A stretch of DNA of 50,731 nt, taken from an uncultured Lentisphaeria bacterium (GTDB lineage: Bacteria; Verrucomicrobiota; Lentisphaeria; Victivallales; Victivallaceae). This document shows positions 38,486 through 46,869 of the stretch, one piece after another. The notes below the pieces were generated by a model. It made no database searches. It had not been told where the DNA came from and saw nothing but the letters and a program-made list of their open reading frames with translations. The stretch's first letter is position 1. Each line of letters opens with the position of its first letter. Both the position numbers and the translations under genes were made by a program. The DNA is taken from positions 1-50,731 of the forward strand of contig CASDQW010000053.1 of NCBI GenBank assembly GCA_949282965.1, written 5' to 3'.

Positions 38486-39523
38486 TCACTTGGTTTCGTC
38501 AAACGGACGTTCGCTCTGTTCCAGCTGGAAATTGCGCAGTTCGATGCTGCCGGTCGGGGGTTTGTGGGAATACAGATACACCGTTCCCTTGTTGGTGCCT
38601 TCCGGCGCCTGCACCGTCAAGGTGTAGGTCTTGAAATCGTCACTCTGAGTGAAGAACACCTGCTTGTGCTGCTTGCCCGGGAACATGGAAAGCTGCATCA
38701 GAAAGCACCGTTCCCCGGTCGGGTTCTTCGCATCCACCGTGGCCCGGTAATAGAGACCGGGGACCACGGGGAAACTGTATTCGATGCCGATTTCGCTCTG
38801 ATTGTCGCTGTCGACCATTTTGAGCGCGGTCTGGCCGTCCGCCTGAGTGGCGACTTCGATGGTACCGGGTTTGGGGCCCTGCGTGTAGCGGCCCCAGTAG
38901 ACGGGCGCGCCGGACTTTTCATCCAGCTTGAGACTGGTCATGGGATCCTGCTTGAGAATCTGCTGTTCTTGCGGCCACGGCGAATACGATTCGAAGGGGG
39001 TGGCGGATTCCTCCAGGTAGAACTCGCTGATCGCGACTGCCGGTTTGGGGGCCTTGTGGGTGTAGATGAAAATCTGCAGTCCGGTGGTGCCGGCGGGCGC
39101 CTGCAACGAAATCACGTTCGGATTGTAACGCTCGGTGTCCAGCACGGCAATCGGAAGTTGCAGCAGTTTCTGGGAAGGCAGGAAGCGCAGCTGAAAATAC
39201 GCGGCGTCTTTCTTCAATTCGTTCAGCTGTCTGGCCTTGAGTGCGATCCGGTAGTAGTTGCCCGCCGTTGCCGGAAACTGGCGGGTCACCCCGATTTCGC
39301 TCTGATCGCATTCGTCGTCAATGAGGAGTTCGCGTTTTCCGTCACCAAGGTCCCGGATGGAAATCTTACCGGTGTTCGGCCCCTGTTTGTACAGTTTCCA
39401 GCCGGAAGGGACCGCTTCACCGGGGGCGTTGGCGGAAAAATCATCCCGCAGCATGACCTCTGCGGAGACCGTACCTGCCAGCAACATTCCGGCGGCGGCC
39501 ATACCCATTGCCTTGAATCTCAT
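38486..39523 (-). CDS. Exported protein with two tandem copies of the same domain (paralogue A)
   Basis: A 345-residue protein with a signal peptide (MRFKAMGMAAAGMLLAGTVSA). It repeats the plan of the gene downstream: half one has VPSGWKLYKQGPNTGKISI, TRQFPATAGNYYRIALKAR and IFIYTHKAPKPAVAISEFYLEE; half two has WGRYTQGPKPGTIEV, EYSFPVVPGLYYRATVDAK and VYLYSHKPPTGSIELRNFQLE. The four halves in the two genes are clearly one domain family. Start: AAGGAGG 6 bases before ATG 39523. A strong promoter (39631-39603) drives the pair. The products should act in the periplasm or outside; the ligand is unknown. Confidence 0.8.
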   Translation of the reverse strand: MRFKAMGMAAAGMLLAGTVSAEVMLRDDFSANAPGEAVPSGWKLYKQGPNTGKISIRDLGDGKRELLIDDECDQSEIGVTRQFPATAGNYYRIALKARQLNELKKDAAYFQLRFLPSQKLLQLPIAVLDTERYNPNVISLQAPAGTTGLQIFIYTHKAPKPAVAISEFYLEESATPFESYSPWPQEQQILKQDPMTSLKLDEKSGAPVYWGRYTQGPKPGTIEVATQADGQTALKMVDSDNQSEIGIEYSFPVVPGLYYRATVDAKNPTGERCFLMQLSMFPGKQHKQVFFTQSDDFKTYTLTVQAPEGTNKGTVYLYSHKPPTGSIELRNFQLEQSERPFDETK

Positions 39524-39602
39524 ACAAAACCTCCTTCATTAATTTGGGGTGTATTGTTTCCCGGATTGGAGAATTCAAAACGAATCCCCGCCTTTTGCAT
39601 AG

Positions 39603-39631
39603 ACAATAAATGATCAACCTGATTTTGTCAA
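39603..39631 (-). promoter_or_regulatory. Strong promoter of the exported-paralogue operon
   Basis: On the minus strand TTGACA (39631-39626, consensus), 17 bp, TATTGT (39608-39603). Confidence 0.75.
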
Positions 39632-39710
39632 GTGTTTCACCCGGGTGGTTTGGTACGGAAAATCATACCGGCATTCAGACAGAAATCGGCCATGACCACG
39701 GAACTGCCGC

Positions 39711-39739
39711 TTGACGGAAGCGCAAAGGAAACGTATAAT
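39711..39739 (+). promoter_or_regulatory. pheA promoter
   Basis: TTGACG (39711-39716), 17 bp, TATAAT (39734-39739): near-consensus. Confidence 0.8.
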
Positions 39740-39745
39740 ATAAAA

Positions 39746-39814
39746 AAAAGAATGCTCCATCCCACCGGATGGAACAATAATCTGTTGTTATTTATTTTTG
39801 AGGACCGCAGCCAT
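39746..39814 (+). promoter_or_regulatory. pheA leader with two consecutive hairpins
   Basis: After the predicted start, TCCATCC (39756-39762) pairs with GGATGGA (39767-39773), and AACAA (39773-39777) can pair with TTGTT (39785-39789), followed by a U-rich TATTTATTTTT. The layout could attenuate transcription, but no leader peptide rich in Phe codons is evident outside the pheA frame. Confidence 0.35.
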
Positions 39815-40882
39815 ATGGATTTGCAGGAATTGCGCCGGGAGATCGACCGGATCGATCAGGAGATTGTCAATGCCCTCAACGCCCGTTACCGTCTGATCAA
39901 AGAGGTCGGCGACTGGAAACGGGCCCACGATGCCCCGATTTATGTGCCGGAACGCGAAAAGGAGTTGCTGGACAAGCTGATCGCGGTCAATCCCGGCCCG
40001 ATGCGCACCGAAACGCTGCTGGCGGTGTATGCGCAGATCATTTCCGGTGCCCGGCTGCTGGAGCGGCCGCTGACGGTCGCCTGTCTCGGGCCGGACGGTA
40101 CTTTTTCCAGTCAGGCGGCACGGGAAAAGTTCGGGCATGGGGCGGTTTACATCCCGGTCAACAGCATTCCTGACGTATTCCGGGAAGTGGAGTCCGGCCG
40201 GGCGGACTACGGCTGCGTTCCAGTGGAAAATTCCACCGAGGGGGTGGTCAATCCCACGCTGGATACGCTGCGGGAAACCCGGCTTCACGTGATTGCCGAA
40301 CATTACCTGCCGATCCGGCATCAACTGCTCAGCCTCAGTCCGATCGGCGAGATCCGCTGTATTTACAGTCATCCGCAGGTACTGGGGCAGTGCCGCCGGT
40401 TTTTGGCGGCGAATTTCAGTGCGGTTTCCCTGATCGAAGTGGCCAGCACGATCCGCGCGGCGGAACTGGCGGCGCGGGAGCCGGGTGCGGCGGCGCTGGC
40501 CGGCGTGGCGGCGGCGGAACGCTACTCACTGCCGGTGGTGGCGGAAAACGTCGAAGACTGTACCGGCAACACCACACGCTTTCTGGTGGTGGCCGATCAG
40601 GAGACGCGGCCGACGGGAGACGACAAGACCAGCTGCTGTTTTGTGCTGAAGGACCGTTCCGGGGCGCTGTTCGACGCGCTGGAGCCGTTGCGGGATGCGG
40701 GATTGTCGATGTCGATGATCGAAAGCCGACCGCTGCTGCAGGCGCGCTGGGAGTACTGCTTTTTTGTGGATATTTTCGGGCATTGCCAGGACGAGATCGT
40801 ACAAAAAGCCTTTGCCGCGTTGGAAAAACGCTGTGCCCTGTTCAAGGTTTTCGGCAGCTATCCCCGGGCCAAACAGCTCTGA
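39815..40882 (+). CDS. pheA: Bifunctional chorismate mutase/prephenate dehydratase
   Basis: A 355-residue enzyme for phenylalanine synthesis. Residues 1-~85 are an AroQ-type chorismate mutase (LQELRREIDRIDQEIVNAL, with the later YVPEREKELLDKL). Residues ~88-270 are the prephenate dehydratase (CLGPDGTFSSQAA, GCVPVENSTEGVVNPTLD, and the catalytic TRF motif in GNTTRFLVV). The C-terminal ~80 residues are an ACT domain with SMIESRPLLQARWEY, the phenylalanine-sensing ESRP site, so feedback inhibition is expected. ATG 39815 is the family start and has GAGGA upstream; in-frame codons before it belong to the leader. It ends at a strong terminator. Confidence 0.96.
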   Translation: MDLQELRREIDRIDQEIVNALNARYRLIKEVGDWKRAHDAPIYVPEREKELLDKLIAVNPGPMRTETLLAVYAQIISGARLLERPLTVACLGPDGTFSSQAAREKFGHGAVYIPVNSIPDVFREVESGRADYGCVPVENSTEGVVNPTLDTLRETRLHVIAEHYLPIRHQLLSLSPIGEIRCIYSHPQVLGQCRRFLAANFSAVSLIEVASTIRAAELAAREPGAAALAGVAAAERYSLPVVAENVEDCTGNTTRFLVVADQETRPTGDDKTSCCFVLKDRSGALFDALEPLRDAGLSMSMIESRPLLQARWEYCFFVDIFGHCQDEIVQKAFAALEKRCALFKVFGSYPRAKQL

Positions 40883-40905
40883 GACGTCAGGGCGGTCTGA
40901 TCGTT

Positions 40906-40939
40906 CCGGCGTCGGTTTCCCGGCGCCGGTTTTGTTTTT
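40906..40939 (+). terminator. Rho-independent terminator after pheA
   Basis: CCGGCGTCGG (40906-40915) pairs with CCGGCGCCGG (40920-40929), one G-U pair, TTTC loop, then TTTTGTTTTT. The T-run overlaps the stop codon of the convergent rnr gene. Confidence 0.9.
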
Positions 40940-42929
40940 ACCGGGAGACCGGTTTGAATTCCGCCGATCCGCGCACGGGATCGATCTGAGAGAGTTTCAG
41001 ATAGACGAAATCTCCGCACCGGTACTGGCGCCGTCCCTGGTGATCGGTCAGCTTCCCGTCCTTCCGGGAGAAACCGCCGCCGAGGTTTTCCCGGGGGATG
41101 AAACCGTAAATCCCGATGGCCGGGATGTCGGCCAGCAGTCCGTTGGAAGTGACTTTGGCGATGATGCCCTCGTAGAAATTTTCTCCGGTCTTTTCCAGCT
41201 GTTCCGCCAGGTAGCGGAGTTTGAGCCGGTCGGTGGCGGCGAAATAGGCGTTGTCGTTGTTTTCCTCCCGGGCCGAGCAATCCGCGGCGACGGCGGCCAG
41301 CACCGCGCCGGAACGGGTGCGCTGTTTCAGGTCGTAATTCCACAGCTGCTGGTGCACCAGCAAGTCGGGATAACGGCGGATCGGACTGGTGAAATGACAG
41401 TAGCGGTTCTTGCCCAGACCGAAATGCAGTTCCGGCTTTTCCGAATAGTACGCCCGGGGCATCGACCGCAGCAGCAGGCTCAAAATCACCGGCCGGCGCG
41501 GATCGTCCGGCAGACTTTCAATAAACTGCCGGCAGCGACGGCGGTTGGAGAGATCGCCCGGATGGAGACCGAACGATTCGGAGACGGTCTGATCGAATTC
41601 TTCGAGTTTTTCCGGATCGGGTTCAGGATGTACCCGATACAAGCCGGCAACGCCGATCCGGCCCAGTTCCGCACCGACCGCGGAATTGGCGGCAAGCATG
41701 CATTCCTCCACCAGAAATTCCGATTCCCGCTGAATTTTTCGGGCAAGTCCCTTGACTTCATCGGCGTTTTCGTCGCAGATTACCCGGATCTCCGGCATGG
41801 CCAGATCAATGAACTCCTCCGTCTTCATCCGATAGCGGCGCATGGCGCCGGTGACGGCGGCCAGTTTCCGGACCCCGGTCAACAGTGTTTTCGGCCAGTC
41901 CTCCGGCGGCGGCGCGCCGTCGAGCACCCGCTGCACGACTTCATAATCCAGCCGGCGGTTGATGCGCACCAGAGAATGGCAACGGCGAAATTCCATGACC
42001 TGTCCGGTCTTTTTATCCACCTGCAACAGCACCGAGTGTGCCGGGCAGTCCTCGCCGGTATGCAAACTGAGTTTCGCGGTCAGCGCCCGCGGCAGCATCG
42101 GCAGCGTCCGGCCGGGCAGATAGGCGGTGAATGCCCGCTTGGCCGCGGCCTTGTCAAAAGCGCTCCGCGGCGCGATGAAAGCCGCAACGTCGGCGATATG
42201 CACGCCGACTTCCACCCAGCCGGTCTCTTTGCCCGGCGCAACGGAGACCGCGTCATCGAAGTCCTTGGCGTCGATCGGGTCGATCGTGACGGTGAAGCGT
42301 CGCCTCAGGTCCTCCCGCGGCATGGGCCGGATTTCCAGACGCATGGCGGCCTCCTCCTCTTCCTGGGTATAGGGTGGCTGGAGGTCGAATTCGGCGCAGA
42401 CCGCGTCCAGATCGCCTTTGACGGATCCGGCACGGCCCAGGGTGGACAGAATTTTTCCGCGATGAGCTTCATCCTCTTCGCCCCGGATCAATTTCAATTT
42501 CACCCAGTCACCGCGCTTGGCGCCACGCAGCGGACCGGTCAGTTCCAGATCTCCCGGGAGGCGCTTGCTCAATGGCCGGACGACCCGCCCGGCGAGCAGT
42601 TCACCGACCACGGTCTGGCGTTTTTCCTCCAGAATCTCCTCCACCCGGCCGGCCGGACCGCGCGCGTCTCCGCCGTCTTCCGGCCGTTCCGGAAGCAGTC
42701 GGACGAGCACCTTGTCGCCGTCGATGGCGCCATGCAGAAATTGCGGCGGAATGAAGATATCGGGCGCGGTTTCGCCGTTTTCTCCCGGCTCCGGAGTAAC
42801 GAATCCCACACCGGAGGCGGTTACAGTTATATGGCCGATGAAAGTCGGACGGCGGGCATCACGGGCGCTGTGACGGCGGTCTTTGCGTTCCGCGAGGCGG
42901 CGGAGGCGTTTCTTTTTTTCTTTTTTCAT
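40938..42929 (-). CDS. rnr: Ribonuclease R
   Basis: A 663-residue 3'-5' exoribonuclease of the RNase II/R family. A lysine-rich N-terminus (MKKEKKKRLRRL) precedes cold-shock domains (GHITVTASGVGFVTPE near 35-50; a second from ~105). The RNB catalytic domain (~215-550) has TIDPIDAKDFDDAVSV with the metal-binding Asp residues and HFTSPIRRYPDLLVHQ. An S1 domain closes the protein (ENFYEGIIAKVTSNGLLADI). It degrades structured RNA. ATG 42929 is preferred; AAAGGG lies about 9 bases upstream. It is shorter than E. coli RNase R (about 813 residues) mainly at both ends, so no C-terminal basic tail is present. Confidence 0.93.
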   Translation of the reverse strand: MKKEKKKRLRRLAERKDRRHSARDARRPTFIGHITVTASGVGFVTPEPGENGETAPDIFIPPQFLHGAIDGDKVLVRLLPERPEDGGDARGPAGRVEEILEEKRQTVVGELLAGRVVRPLSKRLPGDLELTGPLRGAKRGDWVKLKLIRGEEDEAHRGKILSTLGRAGSVKGDLDAVCAEFDLQPPYTQEEEEAAMRLEIRPMPREDLRRRFTVTIDPIDAKDFDDAVSVAPGKETGWVEVGVHIADVAAFIAPRSAFDKAAAKRAFTAYLPGRTLPMLPRALTAKLSLHTGEDCPAHSVLLQVDKKTGQVMEFRRCHSLVRINRRLDYEVVQRVLDGAPPPEDWPKTLLTGVRKLAAVTGAMRRYRMKTEEFIDLAMPEIRVICDENADEVKGLARKIQRESEFLVEECMLAANSAVGAELGRIGVAGLYRVHPEPDPEKLEEFDQTVSESFGLHPGDLSNRRRCRQFIESLPDDPRRPVILSLLLRSMPRAYYSEKPELHFGLGKNRYCHFTSPIRRYPDLLVHQQLWNYDLKQRTRSGAVLAAVAADCSAREENNDNAYFAATDRLKLRYLAEQLEKTGENFYEGIIAKVTSNGLLADIPAIGIYGFIPRENLGGGFSRKDGKLTDHQGRRQYRCGDFVYLKLSQIDPVRGSAEFKPVSR

Positions 42930-42978
42930 GGTAAACACCCTTTCTCCAGGGATGGTTTTTCAGCAATTCTGTAAGACG

Positions 42979-43006
42979 AATATACTTGACCTGCGGTGCA
43001 TTGCAA
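42979..43006 (-). promoter_or_regulatory. Candidate rnr promoter
   Basis: On the minus strand TTGCAA (43006-43001), 16 bp, TATATT (42984-42979). Confidence 0.55.
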
Positions 43007-43021
43007 TTCCGCGGCCGAAAA

Positions 43022-43579
43022 TCAAACAATTTTAAAACACAACAGTTCCCGGCAACGGCCCAGCACCGTCCGCAATTCCGCGCGCATCGGATACAGTCGT
43101 GTATCGCCTGCGGCGACAGGGGTGCCCGTCGTGCGGAATCCCAGCCGTTCGTAAAACCGCTTCTGAACGGAAATCCCGGAAATGACCAGCTCCGTTACCT
43201 GCCGGGCCTCCAGATCCAGCAGCAGGGCGATGCCGAGACGCGCGGCCACGGTGGTTTTGCGATAATCCGGCGCCACGGCGAAGAGCCGGATCTCCGCCAG
43301 CCTGCCCTCCGCGGGCGGTGCGGCGACTTCGGGGCCGAAATGACCGGCAACGGAATAGGGCGGCTGCCAGTGGGCGGCAATCAAACCGACGATCCGGCCG
43401 GTGATGCGGTGCCGGGCGACGCGGTACAGATTCTTGTAGTGAAACGGGTCGACGAGCCAGGGCTCCTCGGTTCGGGGACGCATCCGCAATTCCGAGGCGA
43501 ACACTTCATAGTTGAAGCGCCAGACCGCCATGAATTCGGCCTCGCGTTGCGGCGTGTGGATTTCGATTTCATATTCCAT
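43022..43579 (-). CDS. GNAT-type acyltransferase, FeeM/autoinducer-synthase-like
   Basis: A 185-residue protein of the GNAT fold. The N-terminal part FMAVWRFNYEVFASELRMR followed by DPFHYKNLYRVARHRITGRIVGL recalls N-acyl amino acid synthases (FeeM) and LuxI-type synthases, where an Arg/Tyr-rich helix is followed by the first strands. The acyl-CoA site would lie around AEIRLFAVAPDYRKTTVAARLG, with a typical late element SVQKRFYERLGFR. The donor and acceptor are unknown and plain N-acetyltransferase activity is an alternative. ATG 43579 begins the conserved domain; the longer frame to 43741 adds a low-complexity basic stretch and is rejected. The ribosome site is weak. Confidence 0.65.
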   Translation of the reverse strand: MEYEIEIHTPQREAEFMAVWRFNYEVFASELRMRPRTEEPWLVDPFHYKNLYRVARHRITGRIVGLIAAHWQPPYSVAGHFGPEVAAPPAEGRLAEIRLFAVAPDYRKTTVAARLGIALLLDLEARQVTELVISGISVQKRFYERLGFRTTGTPVAAGDTRLYPMRAELRTVLGRCRELLCFKIV

Positions 43580-43814
43580 AAAGTCAGGACCGTTCCGCGT
43601 TGCTGGATTCTTTGTTTTCCCGGGGAATATAATGCGGTCCCGAGAGAAAAACAAGAGGCTGCGTCCATTTTTCTTCCCTCGCGACAGCAGGCGAAGGGAA
43701 AGGGCAGGGGGAAGGCATGGCGCAGACCCGGACTTTTTCAACCGGACGGAACTTGCAATGCGGCGGAAACGGCGTTTTATTATATTCCATAAACCATCAG
43801 GAAGGAACTTTGAT

Positions 43815-45500
43815 ATGACGACCGATTATGTCAGCGATGCGGAGCATTTTCTTACGGAAGAGACGCCGTTTCACCTGGGCTTTCTGCCGACGGAACAATC
43901 CAGTCCGCTGACCCGGACACTGGAACAGGATTTCAAAACCTCCACCCGCGAAGGCGTGCGCACCCTCCAGCGCGTGGACCACAACGTTTTGCAGATGGCC
44001 GGAAACGTGCTGAATTCTGCGTCATTCGCCGCGCTGGCGGACGCGGGGGAAAAGACGCTCCGGAACGGCGGCAGAATCATTTTTTCCGGATGCGGCGCCA
44101 CCGGGCGGCTCAGCATCCTGCTGGAGGCGATGTGGAAACATTGCTGCCGGACGCACGGTGCGGAAACGCTGGCGGACGGCGTGGAAAGCATCATGACCGG
44201 CGGTGATTTTGCATTGGTCAAATCCGTGGAATCGTTTGAAGACTACGCTGTTTTCGGAGCACGGCAGGTGGCGGAGCGGCAGGTTTCCGCCGCCGATCTT
44301 CTGGTGGCGATCACCGAGGGCGGAGAAACCAGTTCCGTGCTGGGTACCGTCGCAGAAGCGACGCGGCGCGGGGCCCGGGCGTTTCTGCTGTTCAACAATC
44401 CGGCCGACTTGCTAACGCAGCATCTGGAGCGTTGCCGGGAGGCGATCACCAATCCGGCGGTTACGGTGCTGGATCTCTCCTGCGGGCCGATGGCCCTGGC
44501 CGGATCGACCCGGATGCAGGCGACTACGTCGGAACAGCTCATTGCCTCGGCGGCGCTGGAGTTGATTTTCCGTCGTCTCACCGGAGACGGGGAACCCGCG
44601 CCTGATTTCGTGGATGCCTTCGCCCGGCTGCTTTACGATCTGGAGAGCGACGCGGCGCTTTCCGGCATCGCCGAATTTATTGATTTCGAAACCGGCATTT
44701 ACCGGGCCGGCGGGCGGGTAACCTATTTTGCCGACGACTTCATGCTAGACATTTTCACCGATACTACTGAACGCAGTCCGACCTTCATGCTGCCCGGTTT
44801 CCGGAAATGCGACGACACCGTCTCTCCCGTCCCCTGGGCCTTTGTCCGCAACCCGCTGTACGCCACGCCGGAGGCGTTCCGGCGTGCGTTGGAGCGGGAA
44901 CCGCGCTGCCTTGAATGGACTTCGGCGGATTACCGCGACATGGGGGCCGGACCGCGACTGGAGGAACAACCGCCCCGGATCGGCGCGGCGGAACTGCTCA
45001 AGTTTCCCGTCGGTAACGAACCGCTGCCGGAACGTTTCGCCACCGGCGGGGACGCGGCGGTGCTGGTCAGCTACGGGACGCCGGATACGGCCTTGAAGTC
45101 CGCCTTTGAGCGGGCGTCTTCCGGATTCGCGCTGGCGGTGGGTCTGGAATTCGGCCCGTGTCGCGGGGACGGCTGTCTGGTGCCGATGCTGCCGGTGCCG
45201 ACCCGGATGCGGGTTTTCGAGCATCTTGGCGTCAAGCTGGCGCTCAATACGATTTCCACCGGCACCATGGTGAAGTTCGGCCGGGTCAGCGGCAACTGGA
45301 TGAGCCACGTGGCGGTTTCCAACAAAAAGCTGATCGACCGCGCCATCCGCCTGATCGCGGAATTGGGTGGACTGGAATATCCGGAAGCCTGCCGGGCGCT
45401 CTTCCGCTCCATGGCCGAACTGGAAAACCTGCCGCCCGGCGCCGAACGTCCTTCCGCCGTGCAATATACGCTCCGGAAGCTCCGCAAAAGCGCCGACTGA
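43815..45500 (+). CDS. Double-SIS-domain sugar-phosphate protein (glucokinase-regulator/MurQ-like)
   Basis: A 561-residue protein with two sugar isomerase (SIS) domains. The first (~50-290) is close to MurQ etherases: FSGCGATGRLSILLEAMW, AITEGGETSSVLGTV, and GSTRMQATTSEQLIASAAL, the last matching the GSTRMKxGT signature. The second (~335-540) has VLVSYGTPDTALKSAFERA and NTISTGTMVKFGRVSGNWM. This tandem plan is that of mammalian glucokinase regulatory protein and its bacterial homologues, which bind sugar phosphates or act as N-acetylmuramate-6-phosphate etherases. Catalytic status is not decided. ATG 43815 has GGAAGGAA at 8 bases. It converges on glycerate kinase with a 6-base gap. Confidence 0.8.
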   Translation: MTTDYVSDAEHFLTEETPFHLGFLPTEQSSPLTRTLEQDFKTSTREGVRTLQRVDHNVLQMAGNVLNSASFAALADAGEKTLRNGGRIIFSGCGATGRLSILLEAMWKHCCRTHGAETLADGVESIMTGGDFALVKSVESFEDYAVFGARQVAERQVSAADLLVAITEGGETSSVLGTVAEATRRGARAFLLFNNPADLLTQHLERCREAITNPAVTVLDLSCGPMALAGSTRMQATTSEQLIASAALELIFRRLTGDGEPAPDFVDAFARLLYDLESDAALSGIAEFIDFETGIYRAGGRVTYFADDFMLDIFTDTTERSPTFMLPGFRKCDDTVSPVPWAFVRNPLYATPEAFRRALEREPRCLEWTSADYRDMGAGPRLEEQPPRIGAAELLKFPVGNEPLPERFATGGDAAVLVSYGTPDTALKSAFERASSGFALAVGLEFGPCRGDGCLVPMLPVPTRMRVFEHLGVKLALNTISTGTMVKFGRVSGNWMSHVAVSNKKLIDRAIRLIAELGGLEYPEACRALFRSMAELENLPPGAERPSAVQYTLRKLRKSAD

Positions 45501-45506
45501 CAACCG

Positions 45507-46613
45507 TTATTGCCGGAAATACGAAGCCAGAACCCGGGCGACGGTCTGCCGCAGCAGTTCCGGCGTCCGGCGGATGTTTTCTTCAAGCGTCCATGTCGCG
45601 ACACTGGTTTCCGCAAGATGCGTGAACCGCGTCCGCAATTCCGCCGCGTCCGCCGCAAGTGCCCCGGAAATCAACAGCACCGGCACTCCGGCGGCGGCGG
45701 CATGCTCCGCCACCACCGCGGGCAGCTTGCCCTGCGCGGTCTGGGCGTCGGAACGGCCTTCGCCGGTGATCACCAGCGTCGCCCCGGGCAGGGCCGCGTC
45801 AAATCCGGTCAGTTCCAGCAGCAGTTCCGCGCCGGAACCGCCCGATCCGCCGAGAAAACGGCGGCAGGCAAACCCCAGTCCTCCCGCCGCGCCGTCGCCC
45901 GGTGTTTCTCCGGGATCGCCCGTTTGCTGCGCATAATGCCGCAGTGCCGCGTCGAATCGCGGAATATCTTCCGGCGTCATGCCTTTCTGAGGACCGAATA
46001 CGCACGCCGCACCGGTCGGACCGCACAAGGGATTGCGGACATCCACTGCCGGATGCAGACGCATCCGCAACGGCGGTGGCGGCAGCAGCCGGTTCAGCCG
46101 CAGCAGTGCCGCGCCGGTCGCCGGGGCGGGCAGTTCCCACCCGGCATGATCGAAGAGTTTGGCCCCCAGTGCCTGAAGCATGCCGAGTCCGCCGTCCACC
46201 GTGGCGCTGCCGCCCAGCCCGAGCCAGGTCTCCGCCACGCCGTATTGCTCCAGCTGCCGCAGGAGTTCTCCTACACCGTAACTGGTGGTCCGGAACGGCG
46301 AAAGCTGATCCCGGGGGACCGCCTCGATGCCGCAGGCTCCGGCGCATTCGATAACCGCGCACCGCCCGGCTTCCAGCAGCAATGCCTCAGTTTCCCGGGG
46401 CGTTCCCAGCGGGCCGGTGACGGTAAAACGCCGCCGCACGCCTCCTCGGGCATTTGCCACCGCGTCCAGGGTTCCTTCGCCCCCATCCGCCAGCGGAAAA
46501 CAGAGAATCTCCGCTTCCGGGAAGACCAGACGCACGCCGTCCGCCATGAACCGGCAGACGTCGCAGCTGCGCAGACAATGTTTGAAGGAATCCGGAGCCA
46601 GTAGAATTTTCAT
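45507..46613 (-). CDS. Glycerate kinase (GlxK/GarK family)
   Basis: A 368-residue kinase of the bacterial glycerate 2-kinase family. Signatures: KILLAPDSFKHCLRS at the start, CFPLADGGEGTLDAV, ECAGACGIEAVPR, TWLGLGGSATVDGGLGMLQALG, and LVITGEGRSDAQTAQGK. It phosphorylates D-glycerate, linking degradation of glucarate, glycolate or serine-type intermediates to glycolysis. The length is usual for the family. The start ATG 46613 has little ribosome-site complementarity, but the family N-terminus fits exactly. A promoter lies immediately upstream, giving a very short leader. No glycerate-producing enzyme is nearby. Confidence 0.93.
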   Translation of the reverse strand: MKILLAPDSFKHCLRSCDVCRFMADGVRLVFPEAEILCFPLADGGEGTLDAVANARGGVRRRFTVTGPLGTPRETEALLLEAGRCAVIECAGACGIEAVPRDQLSPFRTTSYGVGELLRQLEQYGVAETWLGLGGSATVDGGLGMLQALGAKLFDHAGWELPAPATGAALLRLNRLLPPPPLRMRLHPAVDVRNPLCGPTGAACVFGPQKGMTPEDIPRFDAALRHYAQQTGDPGETPGDGAAGGLGFACRRFLGGSGGSGAELLLELTGFDAALPGATLVITGEGRSDAQTAQGKLPAVVAEHAAAAGVPVLLISGALAADAAELRTRFTHLAETSVATWTLEENIRRTPELLRQTVARVLASYFRQ

Positions 46614-46619
46614 ATTCTT

Positions 46620-46647
46620 ACAGTAGTTGCGGAACCGGGAAAGTCAA
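46620..46647 (-). promoter_or_regulatory. Candidate glycerate kinase promoter
   Basis: On the minus strand TTGACT (46647-46642), 16 bp, TACTGT (46625-46620). The -10 box ends 6 bases before the start codon, so the mRNA would be nearly leaderless. Confidence 0.4.
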
Positions 46648-46776
46648 TCGTCGTTCCGCCCCCTCCCGCACACCATGGAAATACGGCCCGCGCCACCGGC
46701 CGTCTCCAGAAAGTAAATCCGTTCCCACCGAAAAAAACGCCTCTCTCCCGGTACCCCGGCGAAAACCATGTCAAAA

Positions 46777-46829
46777 TGCTGCAAAAAAACGTTTATGCTG
46801 CTGGAAAAAATACGATGTAGCGTTATAAT
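46777..46829 (+). promoter_or_regulatory. Promoter region of the PTS EIIA gene with a direct repeat
   Basis: A consensus -10 TATAAT (46824-46829) lacks a good -35 (CTGGAA at 46801-46806, 17 bp away). Two copies of ATGCTGC followed by A-runs and ACG (46777-46783 and 46796-46802, 19-base period) lie just upstream, at the place where an activator would bind. Confidence 0.45.
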
Positions 46830-46869
46830 ATCCTCAAAGAGTCTATCCCAATAAGGAACGAGGTTTAAA

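Noticed and set aside
39752..39814. ATG 39752 as the real start of pheA
   Set aside because: It adds 21 non-conserved residues, has no ribosome site and lies in the hairpin; ATG 39815 matches the chorismate mutase N-terminus.
41000..42974. Long plus-strand frame (from 40764) opposite RNase R
   Set aside because: RNase R motifs lie on the minus strand; the plus-strand protein has none, and the frame crosses the pheA terminator.
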